NCBI GenBank assembly: GCA_947177775.1
Contig: CAMWVS010000009.1
Span: 1 to 64,000 of the forward strand
Direction of reading: 5' to 3'
Source of the DNA: an uncultured Prevotella sp.
GTDB lineage: Bacteria > Bacteroidota > Bacteroidia > Bacteroidales > Bacteroidaceae
Length of the DNA: 64,000 nt
Shown here: positions 9,240-17,210 of the stretch, in pieces
Layout of the letters: every line of letters starts with the position of its first letter
Numbering within the stretch: the stretch's first letter is position 1
The notes under the pieces: model-generated
What the model saw: only the letters and a program-made list of their open reading frames with translations
What the model was told of the DNA's origin: nothing
Database searches by the model: none
Made by a program: the position numbers and the translations under genes

Positions 9240-10850
9240 ATGAAACTGTCAAGCATACTATTTATATTCACCGTGGCTGCCGCGTCGCTTCCGGCTTCGG
9301 CTCAGCTCGAATGGGGCGACATGGGCGACGGAACATACCGCAATCCTGTGCTCAACGCCGACTATAGCGACCCGGACGTCGTACGCCTCGGGGACAAATA
9401 TTATATGGTGGCGTCGGATTTCCACTTCATGGGCATGCAGGTTCTGGAGTCGGAAGATCTTGTCAACTGGCGCGTGGTGAGCCAGATATTCACCCGTCTC
9501 GACTTCCCCGGCTGGGACACGAACAAACGTTATGCCGGCGGGTCGTGGGCCCCGTCCATACGGTGGCATGACGGCCGGCTGTGGGTCTACTTCTGTACGC
9601 CCCACGAGGGACTGTTCATGTCGACGGCAACGGACCCGGCCGGGCCGTGGTCGCCGCTCCACTGTGTCCGGCGTGTGGCCAAATGGGAAGACCCGTGTCC
9701 GATTTGGGACGACGACGGCCGGGCATATCTCGGTCATAGTGTCCATGGAGCCGGCCCTATCATCGTTCACCGCATGTCGTCCGACGGGCGCCGGCTGCTG
9801 GACGAGGGCCGGACGGTCTATGAAGGTCCGGTGGCCGAAGGAACGAAATGGCTGAAGCGTGGTGGCCGCTACTATCTCTCCATACCAGAGGGCGGCGTGC
9901 GGACGGGATGGCAGACGCTGCTCCGTGCCGACAGCATATACGGGCCGTATGAGCGCCGCGTGGTGCTCGAACAAGGCTCGACCGGCGTCAACGGTCCTCA
10001 TCAGGGCGCGCTGGTCGACACGCCCGACGGCCATGAGTGGTGGTTTGTCCATTTCCAAAGCGTTACACCGCTCGGACGCGTTGTCCATCTGCAGCCCGCC
10101 CGGTGGACCGACGACGGTTGGCTGACAATCGGGGAGGACTATGACGGCAACGGTATCGGCGAGCCGATGGCTTCATACGCCAAGCCGTCGACTACGGCCG
10201 ACGTACGGCCCTATCTTCCGCAGACGAGCGATGAGTTTACGGCCGACGGCCTCTATTGGCGCGGTCAGCAGCAGTCGGCTTTGGGATTGCAGTGGCAGTG
10301 GTGTCACAATCCTGTTGATTCGGCGTGGAGCCTTACCGCCCGCGACGGCTGGCTGACGCTTGACGCCCTGAGGGCCGATAGCCTGAAGGCCTGCCGCAAC
10401 ATGCTCACTCAGAAGGTTATGGGCTATCGCGGCACGGCGACGACGCTGCTCGACTGTCGCGGCATGGCCGAGGGAACATGCGCCGGACTGCTCTTGACGG
10501 GCAAGACGTTCCGCGGTGTCGGCGTGTGTCATGACGGGATATTCATTGAGCAGGACGGTCGGCGGACTATTGTCAGCGGCGAGCGCCCCGATGTGGTGTG
10601 GCTGCGCGTGGAGATGAACAGCCGCATCAACGAACACCGCTTCTTCTACAGCACTGACGGCCGGACGTTCCAGCCCGCCGGTGAGCCGTTCATGATGCTT
10701 GACGGCTATTGGAAGGGCATACGCACGGGGCTTTTCTGCTATGAAGCTGCCACTGGTTCTGCCGAAGTGCGGACGGCCGGCGACGGACGGCAGCCTGCGG
10801 GACGCGGACGGGCGATGTTCGACTTCTTCAGGTATGAGATAGACCAATGA
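9240..10850 (+). CDS. Secreted glycoside hydrolase family 43 protein
   Basis: A 536-residue enzyme of the GH43 five-bladed beta-propeller family (beta-xylosidase/alpha-L-arabinofuranosidase type), with a signal peptide ending near ASA-Q22. Catalytic residues can be placed: the general-base Asp in YSDPDVV (Asp44), the pKa-modulating Asp in KWEDPCPIWDDDG, and the general-acid Glu in VAEGTKWL. The C-terminal third resembles the beta-sandwich found in GH43 xylosidases. Likely acts on plant xylan or arabinoxylan side chains in the periplasm or outside. The ATG at 9240 is preferred over the in-frame codon at 9207 because it starts the signal peptide. No SusC/SusD pair is adjacent. Confidence 0.88.
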   Translation: MKLSSILFIFTVAAASLPASAQLEWGDMGDGTYRNPVLNADYSDPDVVRLGDKYYMVASDFHFMGMQVLESEDLVNWRVVSQIFTRLDFPGWDTNKRYAGGSWAPSIRWHDGRLWVYFCTPHEGLFMSTATDPAGPWSPLHCVRRVAKWEDPCPIWDDDGRAYLGHSVHGAGPIIVHRMSSDGRRLLDEGRTVYEGPVAEGTKWLKRGGRYYLSIPEGGVRTGWQTLLRADSIYGPYERRVVLEQGSTGVNGPHQGALVDTPDGHEWWFVHFQSVTPLGRVVHLQPARWTDDGWLTIGEDYDGNGIGEPMASYAKPSTTADVRPYLPQTSDEFTADGLYWRGQQQSALGLQWQWCHNPVDSAWSLTARDGWLTLDALRADSLKACRNMLTQKVMGYRGTATTLLDCRGMAEGTCAGLLLTGKTFRGVGVCHDGIFIEQDGRRTIVSGERPDVVWLRVEMNSRINEHRFFYSTDGRTFQPAGEPFMMLDGYWKGIRTGLFCYEAATGSAEVRTAGDGRQPAGRGRAMFDFFRYEIDQ

Positions 10851-10864
10851 TGGGGAGATGGATT

Positions 10865-10913
10865 GAGATAAAGGACGAATGTCCAAGCCGCCAAAGCTAT
10901 CGTCCTCAATCTC
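10865..10913. repeat. Small imperfect inverted repeat between GH43 and DUF362 genes
   Basis: Arms 10865-10878 and 10900-10913 match at 12 of 14 positions. The word GAGATAAAGGAC in the left arm is also found in the large palindrome at 18297-18427, so it may be a decayed relative. Confidence 0.5.
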
Positions 10914-11001
10914 CTTAGCGACCGCAGGGAGCGGTATCTCCATTTATATCCCTCTATATCCTTAATATTATCTCCCTTAATTATTTAAATAAAAATTGAT
11001 T

Positions 11002-12282
11002 ATGCTGAAACGTATTATTCTATTGTCGGCCGTCGCCTTGACGGCACTTTGCGCGACGGCTCAGACCTCGGGTGAGGTTCGCGGGAAGGCGCGCCATCCG
11101 AAACAGTTTGTCGGCCCGAACGAGCCGATCGGCGAGGGCCGCGGCGTCCATCCCGGCCGCGTGGCATGGATTCACGCTCCCGGCGTGGCTTCGTGGGACG
11201 GTGAGACGGGACTGTGGGTCGAGGACCGATGGAACAGTCAGACCAAGGCCGACGCTATGGTTCGCGCGGCGGTGACGACGCTGGCGGGAAAGAAGAGCGC
11301 CGCGAAGGCATGGCGGGTGCTGTTCGCTGACTTCAACAAGACCCGTGGCCGGGGCAACCGTGGTTATCGAAGGGGCGAGAAGATTGCCGTCAAGCTGAAC
11401 ATGAACAACTCTACGTCCCACAGCGAGACCGTCGAACTAAATTCGTCGCCGTTCGTGACGCTGGCCCTCGTGCGCTCGCTGGTCAACGATGGCGGAGTGG
11501 CTCCCGGCGATATCGTCATCTGCGAGCCGAGCCGTGCCATCACCGACAGTATATATAATAAGGTGTACCGTGAGTTCCCCGACGTGACTTTCGTGGACAA
11601 TATCGGCGGTGACGGCCGGGTGAAATGCGAATACTACGAGAACCGTATCACTTATTCGACAGACAATGGCCGTATGGCGCGCGGACTGGCCCGCTGCATC
11701 GTGGACGCCGACTATCTGATAAACTCCGCTCTTCTGAAGCTCCACAACGGACCGGGCGTCACTCTGACGGCAAAGAACTGGTATGGGGCGACGGACATAG
11801 CGCTTCAGTGGCGTCAGAACGCCCACAACAACATAAGTCAGGACAAGCGTCATGGCAAGCCGGGATATAAGACGTTCGTCGACTGGATGGGCCATAAGGA
11901 CATGGGCGGGAAGTGTCTGCTCTTCCTCATCGACGGCACGTACGGCTCACGCGGGGTCAACGGTGCTCCGGCAGGACAGTGGAAGACGCCTCCGTTTGAC
12001 GGCGGATGGTGCTGTTCGCTTATTGCTTCTCAGGACGGTGTGGCCTGTGATGCCGTGGCAATGGACATGCTCATCGGCGAATGGCCTGACTACGGAAGCC
12101 TGAACTACTGTGACGAATATCTCCGCGAGGCCGCCTCGCTGCCCGATGCGCCGAGCGGAACGGTCTATTTTCAGGACGGAAAGCCCGTAACCCGCCCGCT
12201 GGGACTGATGGAACATTGGAACAACGCAAGGGAGAGGAAGTATGAGAAGATAGGGCTTTTGTATAAGAAAGTGGAGAATTAG
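11002..12282 (+). CDS. Secreted DUF362 domain protein
   Basis: A 426-residue protein with a signal peptide (MLKRIILLSAVALTALCATA, cleavage before Gln21) and a DUF362 domain marked by GEKIAVKLNMNNS, SPFVTLALVRSLVNDGGV and DIVICEPSR. DUF362 proteins are often fused to ferredoxin domains, but no CX2CX2C iron-sulfur motif is visible here. Function is unknown. The start at 11002 was chosen over a TTG two codons upstream. It follows GH43 by 151 nt, so the two may be cotranscribed. A palindromic repeat follows the stop. Confidence 0.72.
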   Translation: MLKRIILLSAVALTALCATAQTSGEVRGKARHPKQFVGPNEPIGEGRGVHPGRVAWIHAPGVASWDGETGLWVEDRWNSQTKADAMVRAAVTTLAGKKSAAKAWRVLFADFNKTRGRGNRGYRRGEKIAVKLNMNNSTSHSETVELNSSPFVTLALVRSLVNDGGVAPGDIVICEPSRAITDSIYNKVYREFPDVTFVDNIGGDGRVKCEYYENRITYSTDNGRMARGLARCIVDADYLINSALLKLHNGPGVTLTAKNWYGATDIALQWRQNAHNNISQDKRHGKPGYKTFVDWMGHKDMGGKCLLFLIDGTYGSRGVNGAPAGQWKTPPFDGGWCCSLIASQDGVACDAVAMDMLIGEWPDYGSLNYCDEYLREAASLPDAPSGTVYFQDGKPVTRPLGLMEHWNNARERKYEKIGLLYKKVEN

Positions 12283-12397
12283 ATTTAGTGCAGAGTGCAG
12301 AGTGCAGAGTGAAGAGGTATGATTACCGAACCTAAAGACAAAGGGCTTGCACGGTAATCATACCTCTTCACTCATCACTCATCACTCTGCACTAAAT
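12283..12397. repeat. 45-bp inverted repeat with heptad-repeat arms (core family member 1)
   Basis: Arms 12283-12327 and 12353-12397 are 45 nt each with 41 matches; the four mismatches are CA versus AT inside two heptads (CAGAGTG against ATGAGTG). The inner 17 bp GAAGAGGTATGATTACC (12311-12327) is repeated at 50541, 50616 and, inverted, at 50783. It lies directly after the DUF362 stop and may also act as a terminator. Confidence 0.9.
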
Positions 12398-12440
12398 AAA
12401 CTCTGCACTAAATAAATTCTTCATTCTTCATTTAATTTAT

Positions 12441-12448
12441 TACCTTTG
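12441..12448 (+). promoter_or_regulatory. -7 box of the nucleotidyltransferase operon
   Basis: TACCTTTG, matching TAnnTTTG, 34 nt before the ATG at 12483. No convincing -33 box. Confidence 0.55.
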
Positions 12449-12482
12449 CTCCCCGTTACATTTTTAAGCAATAAGACAGGAA

Positions 12483-13205
12483 ATGAAATATGCAGTGATA
12501 GCCGCGGGTGAAGGCAGCCGTCTCGCCGCGGAAGGCATAGAAGAGCCAAAGCCGTTGGTCCGTGTGGGCGGAGAAGCGCTCATCGACCGGCTGATACGTG
12601 TGTTCATGGCCAACGACGCCGAAGAGATTGTCGTCATCTGCAATGATCTGACGGCACAGGTAAGTCTACATCTTGTCCGTCTGCAGCAGGACGGACTCGA
12701 CGGGCGGCCCGTGCCGTTGCGTTTTGTGGTCAAGAGCACGCCAAGCTCGATGCACAGTTTCTATGAAATCAGCAGTATGCTGGGCGACGGTCCGTTCTGT
12801 CTGACCACCGTCGACACCATCTTCCGCGAAGACGAGTTTGCCCGCTACGTCAGTGCGTTCCGCAAAGCCGTGGACGGCGGAGAGGCCGACGGCGTGATGG
12901 GCGTCACCGACTATATAGACGACGAGAAGCCGCTCTACGTCGAGACGACCGACGGGCTGGACATCACCGCATTTCTCGACCGCTCGGAGACATGCCGCTA
13001 TATCTCCGGCGGTATCTACGGACTTACTCCCGTGGCCGTCAGAACGCTGCATGGATGTATCAGCCGTGGCGAGAGCCGCATGCGGAATTTCCAGCGGGCG
13101 CTTATCGCCGACGGATGCCGGCTCAAAGCCTGGCCTTTCTCGAAAGTGCTCGATATCGACCATGCCGGCGACATTGTGAAGGCGGAGGAGTTCATAGCCG
13201 GATAA
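12483..13205 (+). CDS. NTP-transferase-fold nucleotidyltransferase
   Basis: A 240-residue nucleotidyltransferase of the sugar-phosphate/alcohol-phosphate type. The signature begins at residue 6 (IAAGEGSRLA, then EEPKPLVRVGGEALIDRLI), binding the NTP triphosphate and Mg2+. The later segment CLTTVDTIF carries a probable metal-binding Asp. Length fits a stand-alone enzyme without an acyltransferase tail. The next gene is a CDP-alcohol phosphatidyltransferase, so the likely product is a CDP-activated alcohol such as CDP-inositol; this is inference from context. Sugar nucleotide synthesis is the alternative. Confidence 0.8.
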   Translation: MKYAVIAAGEGSRLAAEGIEEPKPLVRVGGEALIDRLIRVFMANDAEEIVVICNDLTAQVSLHLVRLQQDGLDGRPVPLRFVVKSTPSSMHSFYEISSMLGDGPFCLTTVDTIFREDEFARYVSAFRKAVDGGEADGVMGVTDYIDDEKPLYVETTDGLDITAFLDRSETCRYISGGIYGLTPVAVRTLHGCISRGESRMRNFQRALIADGCRLKAWPFSKVLDIDHAGDIVKAEEFIAG

Positions 13206-13260
13206 CGACGGGCTATGTGACATTTCCGTTGCTGCCGGAAACGACTTTATAAGGAAGACG

Positions 13261-13400
13261 ACAGAACGTTCGGAGAGAAATGATTGAATCCCGGAACAGA
13301 GACAACAGAACGTTCGGGAGAAATGATTGAATCCCGTAACAGAGACAACAGAACGTTCTGAGAGAAAAAACAGAATCCCAAAACAGAGATAACAGAACAT
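13261..13400. repeat. 44-bp tandem repeat, about 3.2 copies
   Basis: Units begin at 13261, 13305, 13348 and 13392 (spacing 44, 43, 44). Each starts with ACAGAACGTTC or a variant and the complete early units continue with GAAATGATTGAATCCC. The self-complementary word GAACGTTC occurs in the first two copies. It fills most of the gap between the nucleotidyltransferase and the CDP-alcohol transferase genes. Confidence 0.9.
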
Positions 13401-13423
13401 TTGAAGAAAACGAATAGTGCTTT

Positions 13424-14365
13424 ATGGAAAAGAGTTTCAGTGAATTGTTGCGTGCGTCGTTCAAGTCAAATGACACCGAAGAGTGGCTCGACATCTATTT
13501 CACCCGCCCGATAGGTCTGGCTTTCGCCCTCCTTTGGGCGCGGCTTCATGTCCATCCCAACGTCATTACGGTAGCGTCGATGTTTCTCGGAATCGGTGCC
13601 GGATGGATGATGCACTACACTGACTTGTGGTCTAACATCATCGGAATCGTGCTTCTCACGTTTGCAAACTTCTGCGATTCCACCGACGGCCAGCTGGCCC
13701 GGCTCACCGGACAGAAGACCCTCGTAGGCCGGGTGCTCGACGGCGTGGCCAGCGACGTGTGGTTCACGGCTGTCTATCTGGGGCTCGTCGTCCGCCTGTG
13801 GCCACAGCCGATTCCGTTCACGGATGTCGAGTGGGGAGCATGGGCGCTGCTGCTCTGCGCCATCGCCGGACTGGTCTGCCACACGATGCAGTGCCGTCTG
13901 GCCGACTACTATCGCCAGATTCATCTCTACTTTCTGCTCGGCCGGAGCGGAAGCGAGCTTGACGACTCCGCCTCACAGCGCGCCATATATGACAGCCTGC
14001 CGTCGGGCGGCTCGTTTTGGGCACGCATGTTCTATAAGAATTATGCCAAATACTGTGCGGCGCAGGAGAAATCGACGCCCGGGTTTCAGGCTTTCTATCG
14101 CAACCTGCGCTCTCGTTACGCCGACGCGGGCGACATGCCGCAGCAGCTTCGCGACGATTTCAGAAGCGGTTCGTTGCCACTGATGAAATATACCAACCTT
14201 CTCACGCACAACTCGCGGGCCATCATGCTCTACATCGGCTGCCTGCTCAACATACCTTATATATATCCGCTCTTCGAGATCGTTGTCCTCTCGGCCATCT
14301 ATTGGCACATGCACAGGTCTCACGAAGCGCTCTGCAGGCGTCTTAACGCCAAATACTGCCGATGA
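13424..14365 (+). CDS. CDP-alcohol phosphatidyltransferase
   Basis: A 313-residue membrane enzyme that displaces CMP from a CDP-alcohol or CDP-diacylglycerol. The motif DSTDGQLARLTGQK followed by GRVLDGVASD is visible at about residues 86-108: D-x2-D-G-x2-A-R-x8-G-x3-D is kept, but the last Asp comes one residue late (D-x4-D, with Ser in the usual place). Hydrophobic segments surround it. It is 218 nt downstream of the nucleotidyltransferase and overlaps the DUF5686 gene by 4 nt. Substrate unknown; an inositol- or glycerol-type lipid head group is plausible. Confidence 0.82.
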   Translation: MEKSFSELLRASFKSNDTEEWLDIYFTRPIGLAFALLWARLHVHPNVITVASMFLGIGAGWMMHYTDLWSNIIGIVLLTFANFCDSTDGQLARLTGQKTLVGRVLDGVASDVWFTAVYLGLVVRLWPQPIPFTDVEWGAWALLLCAIAGLVCHTMQCRLADYYRQIHLYFLLGRSGSELDDSASQRAIYDSLPSGGSFWARMFYKNYAKYCAAQEKSTPGFQAFYRNLRSRYADAGDMPQQLRDDFRSGSLPLMKYTNLLTHNSRAIMLYIGCLLNIPYIYPLFEIVVLSAIYWHMHRSHEALCRRLNAKYCR

Positions 14366-16821
14366 CCGTGCGTCTGCTTCTCCTGTTGTTCGTTCTTGTC
14401 TGTTCCGCCGCGGAAGCCGGGGCAGAGGATGGCGCAGCCTTCACAGCGGCGCCGGACGTGGCGCATCGGGAGCAACAGACGCCGCAGGACACAACGAAAT
14501 GGTATGACCGGGTGCAGCATCTGCGCGAGCTGACGGTGACGACAAGCCGAAAGAAGTACAGCCGCAGAAACAATCCGGCCGTCGAACTGATGAGGCGGGT
14601 CATTGCGGCAAAGCGCCGCACTGACCTCGCCTCACGCGATTTCTACAGCTATGAGAAGTATCAGAAGCTCACTCTGGCGTCAAACGATGTCTCGATGGCT
14701 AACCTCTCGGAAGGCCCGCTGTCACGCATCCCGGACGTTTTCCGCTATGTCGAGTTGTGTCCGTATAACGACAAGCTCATTCTTCCGATGATGATGACCG
14801 AGACCGTGACACGCAAGGTCTACCGGCGCGAGCCCCACGCCGAGCAGGAGACGGTCACGGGAGAACGTTCCGACGGCGTCAACACCGTTTTCCGCTCGGG
14901 CGACCTGCTCGTTGCGGCCCTCAAGGACTTTTTCACCGACGTCGATATCTACGACGAACAGATACGCCTTCTGCAGCATCCGTTCACCTCGCCGATAAGC
15001 CGCGACGCCATCGGCTTCTACCGTTTCTACATCACCGACACGCTTGACATAGGGCGTGACCGTTGCATACACTTCCGCTTTCTTCCCAACAACCAGCAGG
15101 ACTTCGGCTTCTCGGGCGACATCTACGTCATGGCCGACGGCTCGTTCCGTGTCCGGCGGTGTGAGCTGACGCTGCCGAAGCGCACCGACGTCAATTTCAT
15201 CGACGACATACGCATCATCCAGGAGTTCGCCGCGTTGCCGGACGGCCAGTGGGCTCTCGTTTCCGACGATATGGTAGTGGAGCTCAGTCTCTTCGATTTT
15301 CTTCAGAAAGCGGTGGTCATCCGCAACACGCGCATCACCGGACATGACTTCAGCCCGATTGCCGACAGCGAGTTTTCCGTGCGTGCCCATGCCGCGGCGG
15401 AACGCGAGGCGAAGAAGCGTGACGGCGGTTTCTGGGCGGAGAAACGCCGGGTCAGCCTGACGCGCGGAGAGGGCGACATGGACAGCTTCGCCGCCGGGAT
15501 AGAGCAGATGGGACGCTCCGGCGTGCTGTTCGGTCTTCTTCGGATACTCATTGAAAACTATGTAGAGACGGGAGGACGCCACGGGAATGATAATAAGGTT
15601 GATCTCGGACCCGTCATGAGCGTAGTTTCGGCAAACTCCGTCGACGGTCTGCGCACGCGCATCGGCGGTCAGACGACGGCCAATCTCAGCCCGCGGCTGT
15701 TCTTCAACGGATATTACGCCCACGCCTGGAAGAGCCGGAGGGAATACTATAAGGCCGAAATGACATACTCGTTCCGCGACAAGGAATATCTCGCCGATGA
15801 GTTTCCGCGGCGCAGCGTGACCCTGATGTCGTCGCGGGACATCGGCTATCCGGCCGACCGCTTCATGACAACGGACAAGGACAACATTTTTGCTTCTCTC
15901 AGATGGACCAGTGGCGGAGGAATGGTGCGTTACGACCGTCAGCAGCTGAAGGTAGAACGGGAGGAAGAGTGGGGGCTGCGGACGACGCTCTCCCTGACTG
16001 CCGAAGCAGACGAGGCCTGCGGCGGACTCAGCTTCGTGACGCTGGCCGACCGTCAGAGCATAGCGGACGGCGCCGCCACAGACGCCTTTTCCAACAGTAT
16101 CGACGCTTCTTCCCGCCGCATCCGCACCACCGAACTGCGCTGCGAGCTGCGCTACGCTCCGGGAGAGAAGTTCGTCAGCACGCGCCGCGGCCGCCGGCTG
16201 ATCAATCTCGACGCCCCGGTGCTGACCGTGAGCCATGCCGCCGGACTGGGCGGAGTGATGGGCGGACAGTATCGTTACAACCTGACCGAACTGTCGTTCT
16301 TCAAGCGTTTCTGGGTCAAGAGCTGGGGAAAGGTGGACGTCAGCCTTTCGGCCGGAGCACAGTGGAACCGTGTTCCCTATCCGCTGCTCATCGTTCCGGC
16401 GTCAAATCTTTCGTATGTCATACAGAAAGACATGTTCAATCTGATGACCAACATGGAGTTTCTGAATGACCGCTACGCCTCGGCGCACCTCTCGTGGGAC
16501 CTCAACGGAAAGCTGTTCAACCGGCTGCCGCTCGTCCGCCGCCTCAAATGGCGCGAATATATCGGTGTGAAGGCGCTTTGGGGCGACCTCACGGACAAGA
16601 ACAATCCCATGCTTCATGAGAACAGCGGCAGCCCCGTTCTAATGGATTTTCCCGCCGGCACCCACGTCATGGACCCGCAACGGCCGTACGTCGAAGTGCT
16701 CGTCGGTGTCCACAACGTGCTGCGTTTCCTCCATATAGAGTATGTCCGGCGCCTGACCTATCTCGATTTGCCTACGGCGTCGAAGCACGGTGTGAGATTC
16801 AAGTTCAGCGTGAAGTTCTGA
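14362..16821 (+). CDS. DUF5686-type outer-membrane protein
   Basis: An 819-residue exported protein with a signal peptide (first ~20 residues, LLLLLFVLVCSAAEAGA). It resembles the DUF5686 family of Bacteroidetes, which pairs a carboxypeptidase-regulatory-like or periplasmic front part with a C-terminal outer-membrane beta-barrel. The C-terminal half is rich in alternating aromatic strands and ends in ...VRFKFSVKF, a terminal Phe as expected for BAM-inserted barrels. No function is established. It starts inside the end of the CDP-alcohol transferase gene (ATGA), implying coupled translation and a possible shared envelope role. The long opposite-strand frame across it is a shadow. Confidence 0.72.
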   Translation: MTVRLLLLLFVLVCSAAEAGAEDGAAFTAAPDVAHREQQTPQDTTKWYDRVQHLRELTVTTSRKKYSRRNNPAVELMRRVIAAKRRTDLASRDFYSYEKYQKLTLASNDVSMANLSEGPLSRIPDVFRYVELCPYNDKLILPMMMTETVTRKVYRREPHAEQETVTGERSDGVNTVFRSGDLLVAALKDFFTDVDIYDEQIRLLQHPFTSPISRDAIGFYRFYITDTLDIGRDRCIHFRFLPNNQQDFGFSGDIYVMADGSFRVRRCELTLPKRTDVNFIDDIRIIQEFAALPDGQWALVSDDMVVELSLFDFLQKAVVIRNTRITGHDFSPIADSEFSVRAHAAAEREAKKRDGGFWAEKRRVSLTRGEGDMDSFAAGIEQMGRSGVLFGLLRILIENYVETGGRHGNDNKVDLGPVMSVVSANSVDGLRTRIGGQTTANLSPRLFFNGYYAHAWKSRREYYKAEMTYSFRDKEYLADEFPRRSVTLMSSRDIGYPADRFMTTDKDNIFASLRWTSGGGMVRYDRQQLKVEREEEWGLRTTLSLTAEADEACGGLSFVTLADRQSIADGAATDAFSNSIDASSRRIRTTELRCELRYAPGEKFVSTRRGRRLINLDAPVLTVSHAAGLGGVMGGQYRYNLTELSFFKRFWVKSWGKVDVSLSAGAQWNRVPYPLLIVPASNLSYVIQKDMFNLMTNMEFLNDRYASAHLSWDLNGKLFNRLPLVRRLKWREYIGVKALWGDLTDKNNPMLHENSGSPVLMDFPAGTHVMDPQRPYVEVLVGVHNVLRFLHIEYVRRLTYLDLPTASKHGVRFKFSVKF

Positions 16822-16856
16822 GGGCGGGCATGAAAACCTCCGTCGTGGCCATGGAA

Positions 16857-16899
16857 AATTTTCTCACGGTCGAAAAATAATTTTCTCACGGTCGAAAAA
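16857..16899. repeat. 21-bp direct repeat, two copies
   Basis: The 21-nt sequence beginning AATTTTCTCACGGTCG occurs at 16857-16877 and 16879-16899, a period of 22 bp, or two helical turns. It could be paired protein sites or simply slippage. Confidence 0.8.
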
Positions 16900-16992
16900 A
16901 ATCCTCGTATAGCGGATGGATATTTTGCCCGAAGAAATGAAACCTGAGGCGCGCAGAAAGGAAAGCGGTTGTGGCTCACAAGAAAAAAGAAA

Positions 16993-17030
16993 AGGCTTAA
17001 AATTGTCTCCCGACAATATTAAGCCTCTGT
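16993..17030. terminator. Hairpin terminator upstream of the lacI-type gene
   Basis: Arms 16993-17006 and 17013-17026 pair with one mismatch (AGGCTTAA...TTAAGCCT) around a 6-nt loop. The + strand tail is CTGTTTTCT; the - strand reads a stronger T-run (TTTCTTTTTT). Likely ends DUF5686 transcription. Confidence 0.65.
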
Positions 17031-17135
17031 TTTCTAACTAACTTATTATCAACTATTCATTACTCATTCTGAATTTGTTTTGCAAAGATATGATGTTTTT
17101 GACTAAATAATATATCTTTTCACTAAAAAACTAAC

Positions 17136-17147
17136 GTAAACGTTTGC
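17136..17147. promoter_or_regulatory. Probable LacI-family operator
   Basis: GTAAACGTTTGC is a near-perfect dyad around AAACGTTT (17138-17145), the form bound by LacI/GalR proteins. It overlaps the -33 box of the regulator gene itself, so autorepression is likely. Confidence 0.65.
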
Positions 17148-17174
17148 GCGTTCTGCCTATTTTGATTAAATTTG
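17143..17174 (+). promoter_or_regulatory. Complete -33/-7 promoter of the lacI-type gene
   Basis: TTTG at 17143-17146, a 20-bp spacer, then TAAATTTG at 17167-17174. Predicted start near 17181, giving a leader of about 30 nt. Confidence 0.75.
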
Positions 17175-17210
17175 CAGATGTAACCCTAATCTTTGTAAAA
17201 GCAAACCTGA

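Larger units (their letters stand above)
16822..17210 (+). other. Intergenic region between DUF5686 and lacI-type genes
   Basis: Holds a 22-bp-period direct repeat (16857-16899), a hairpin (16993-17026), and a promoter with overlapping operator (17136-17174). No coding frame is credible. Confidence 0.7.

Noticed and set aside
9258..10088. A 276-codon - strand frame opposite GH43
   Set aside because: The + strand carries the GH43 catalytic residues and signal peptide; the reverse frame is composition-driven.
13213..13494. A small repetitive - strand protein (Ser/Phe/Leu/Cys repeats) over the 44-bp tandem repeat
   Set aside because: The repeat peptide only reflects the tandem DNA; it runs into the CDP-alcohol transferase gene and its 43-bp unit breaks any periodic frame.
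14722..16236. A 504-codon open frame on the - strand inside the DUF5686 gene
   Set aside because: Shadow of the opposite-strand GC-rich coding frame; no recognisable domain, no promoter, and the + strand gene has a signal peptide and terminal barrel strand.
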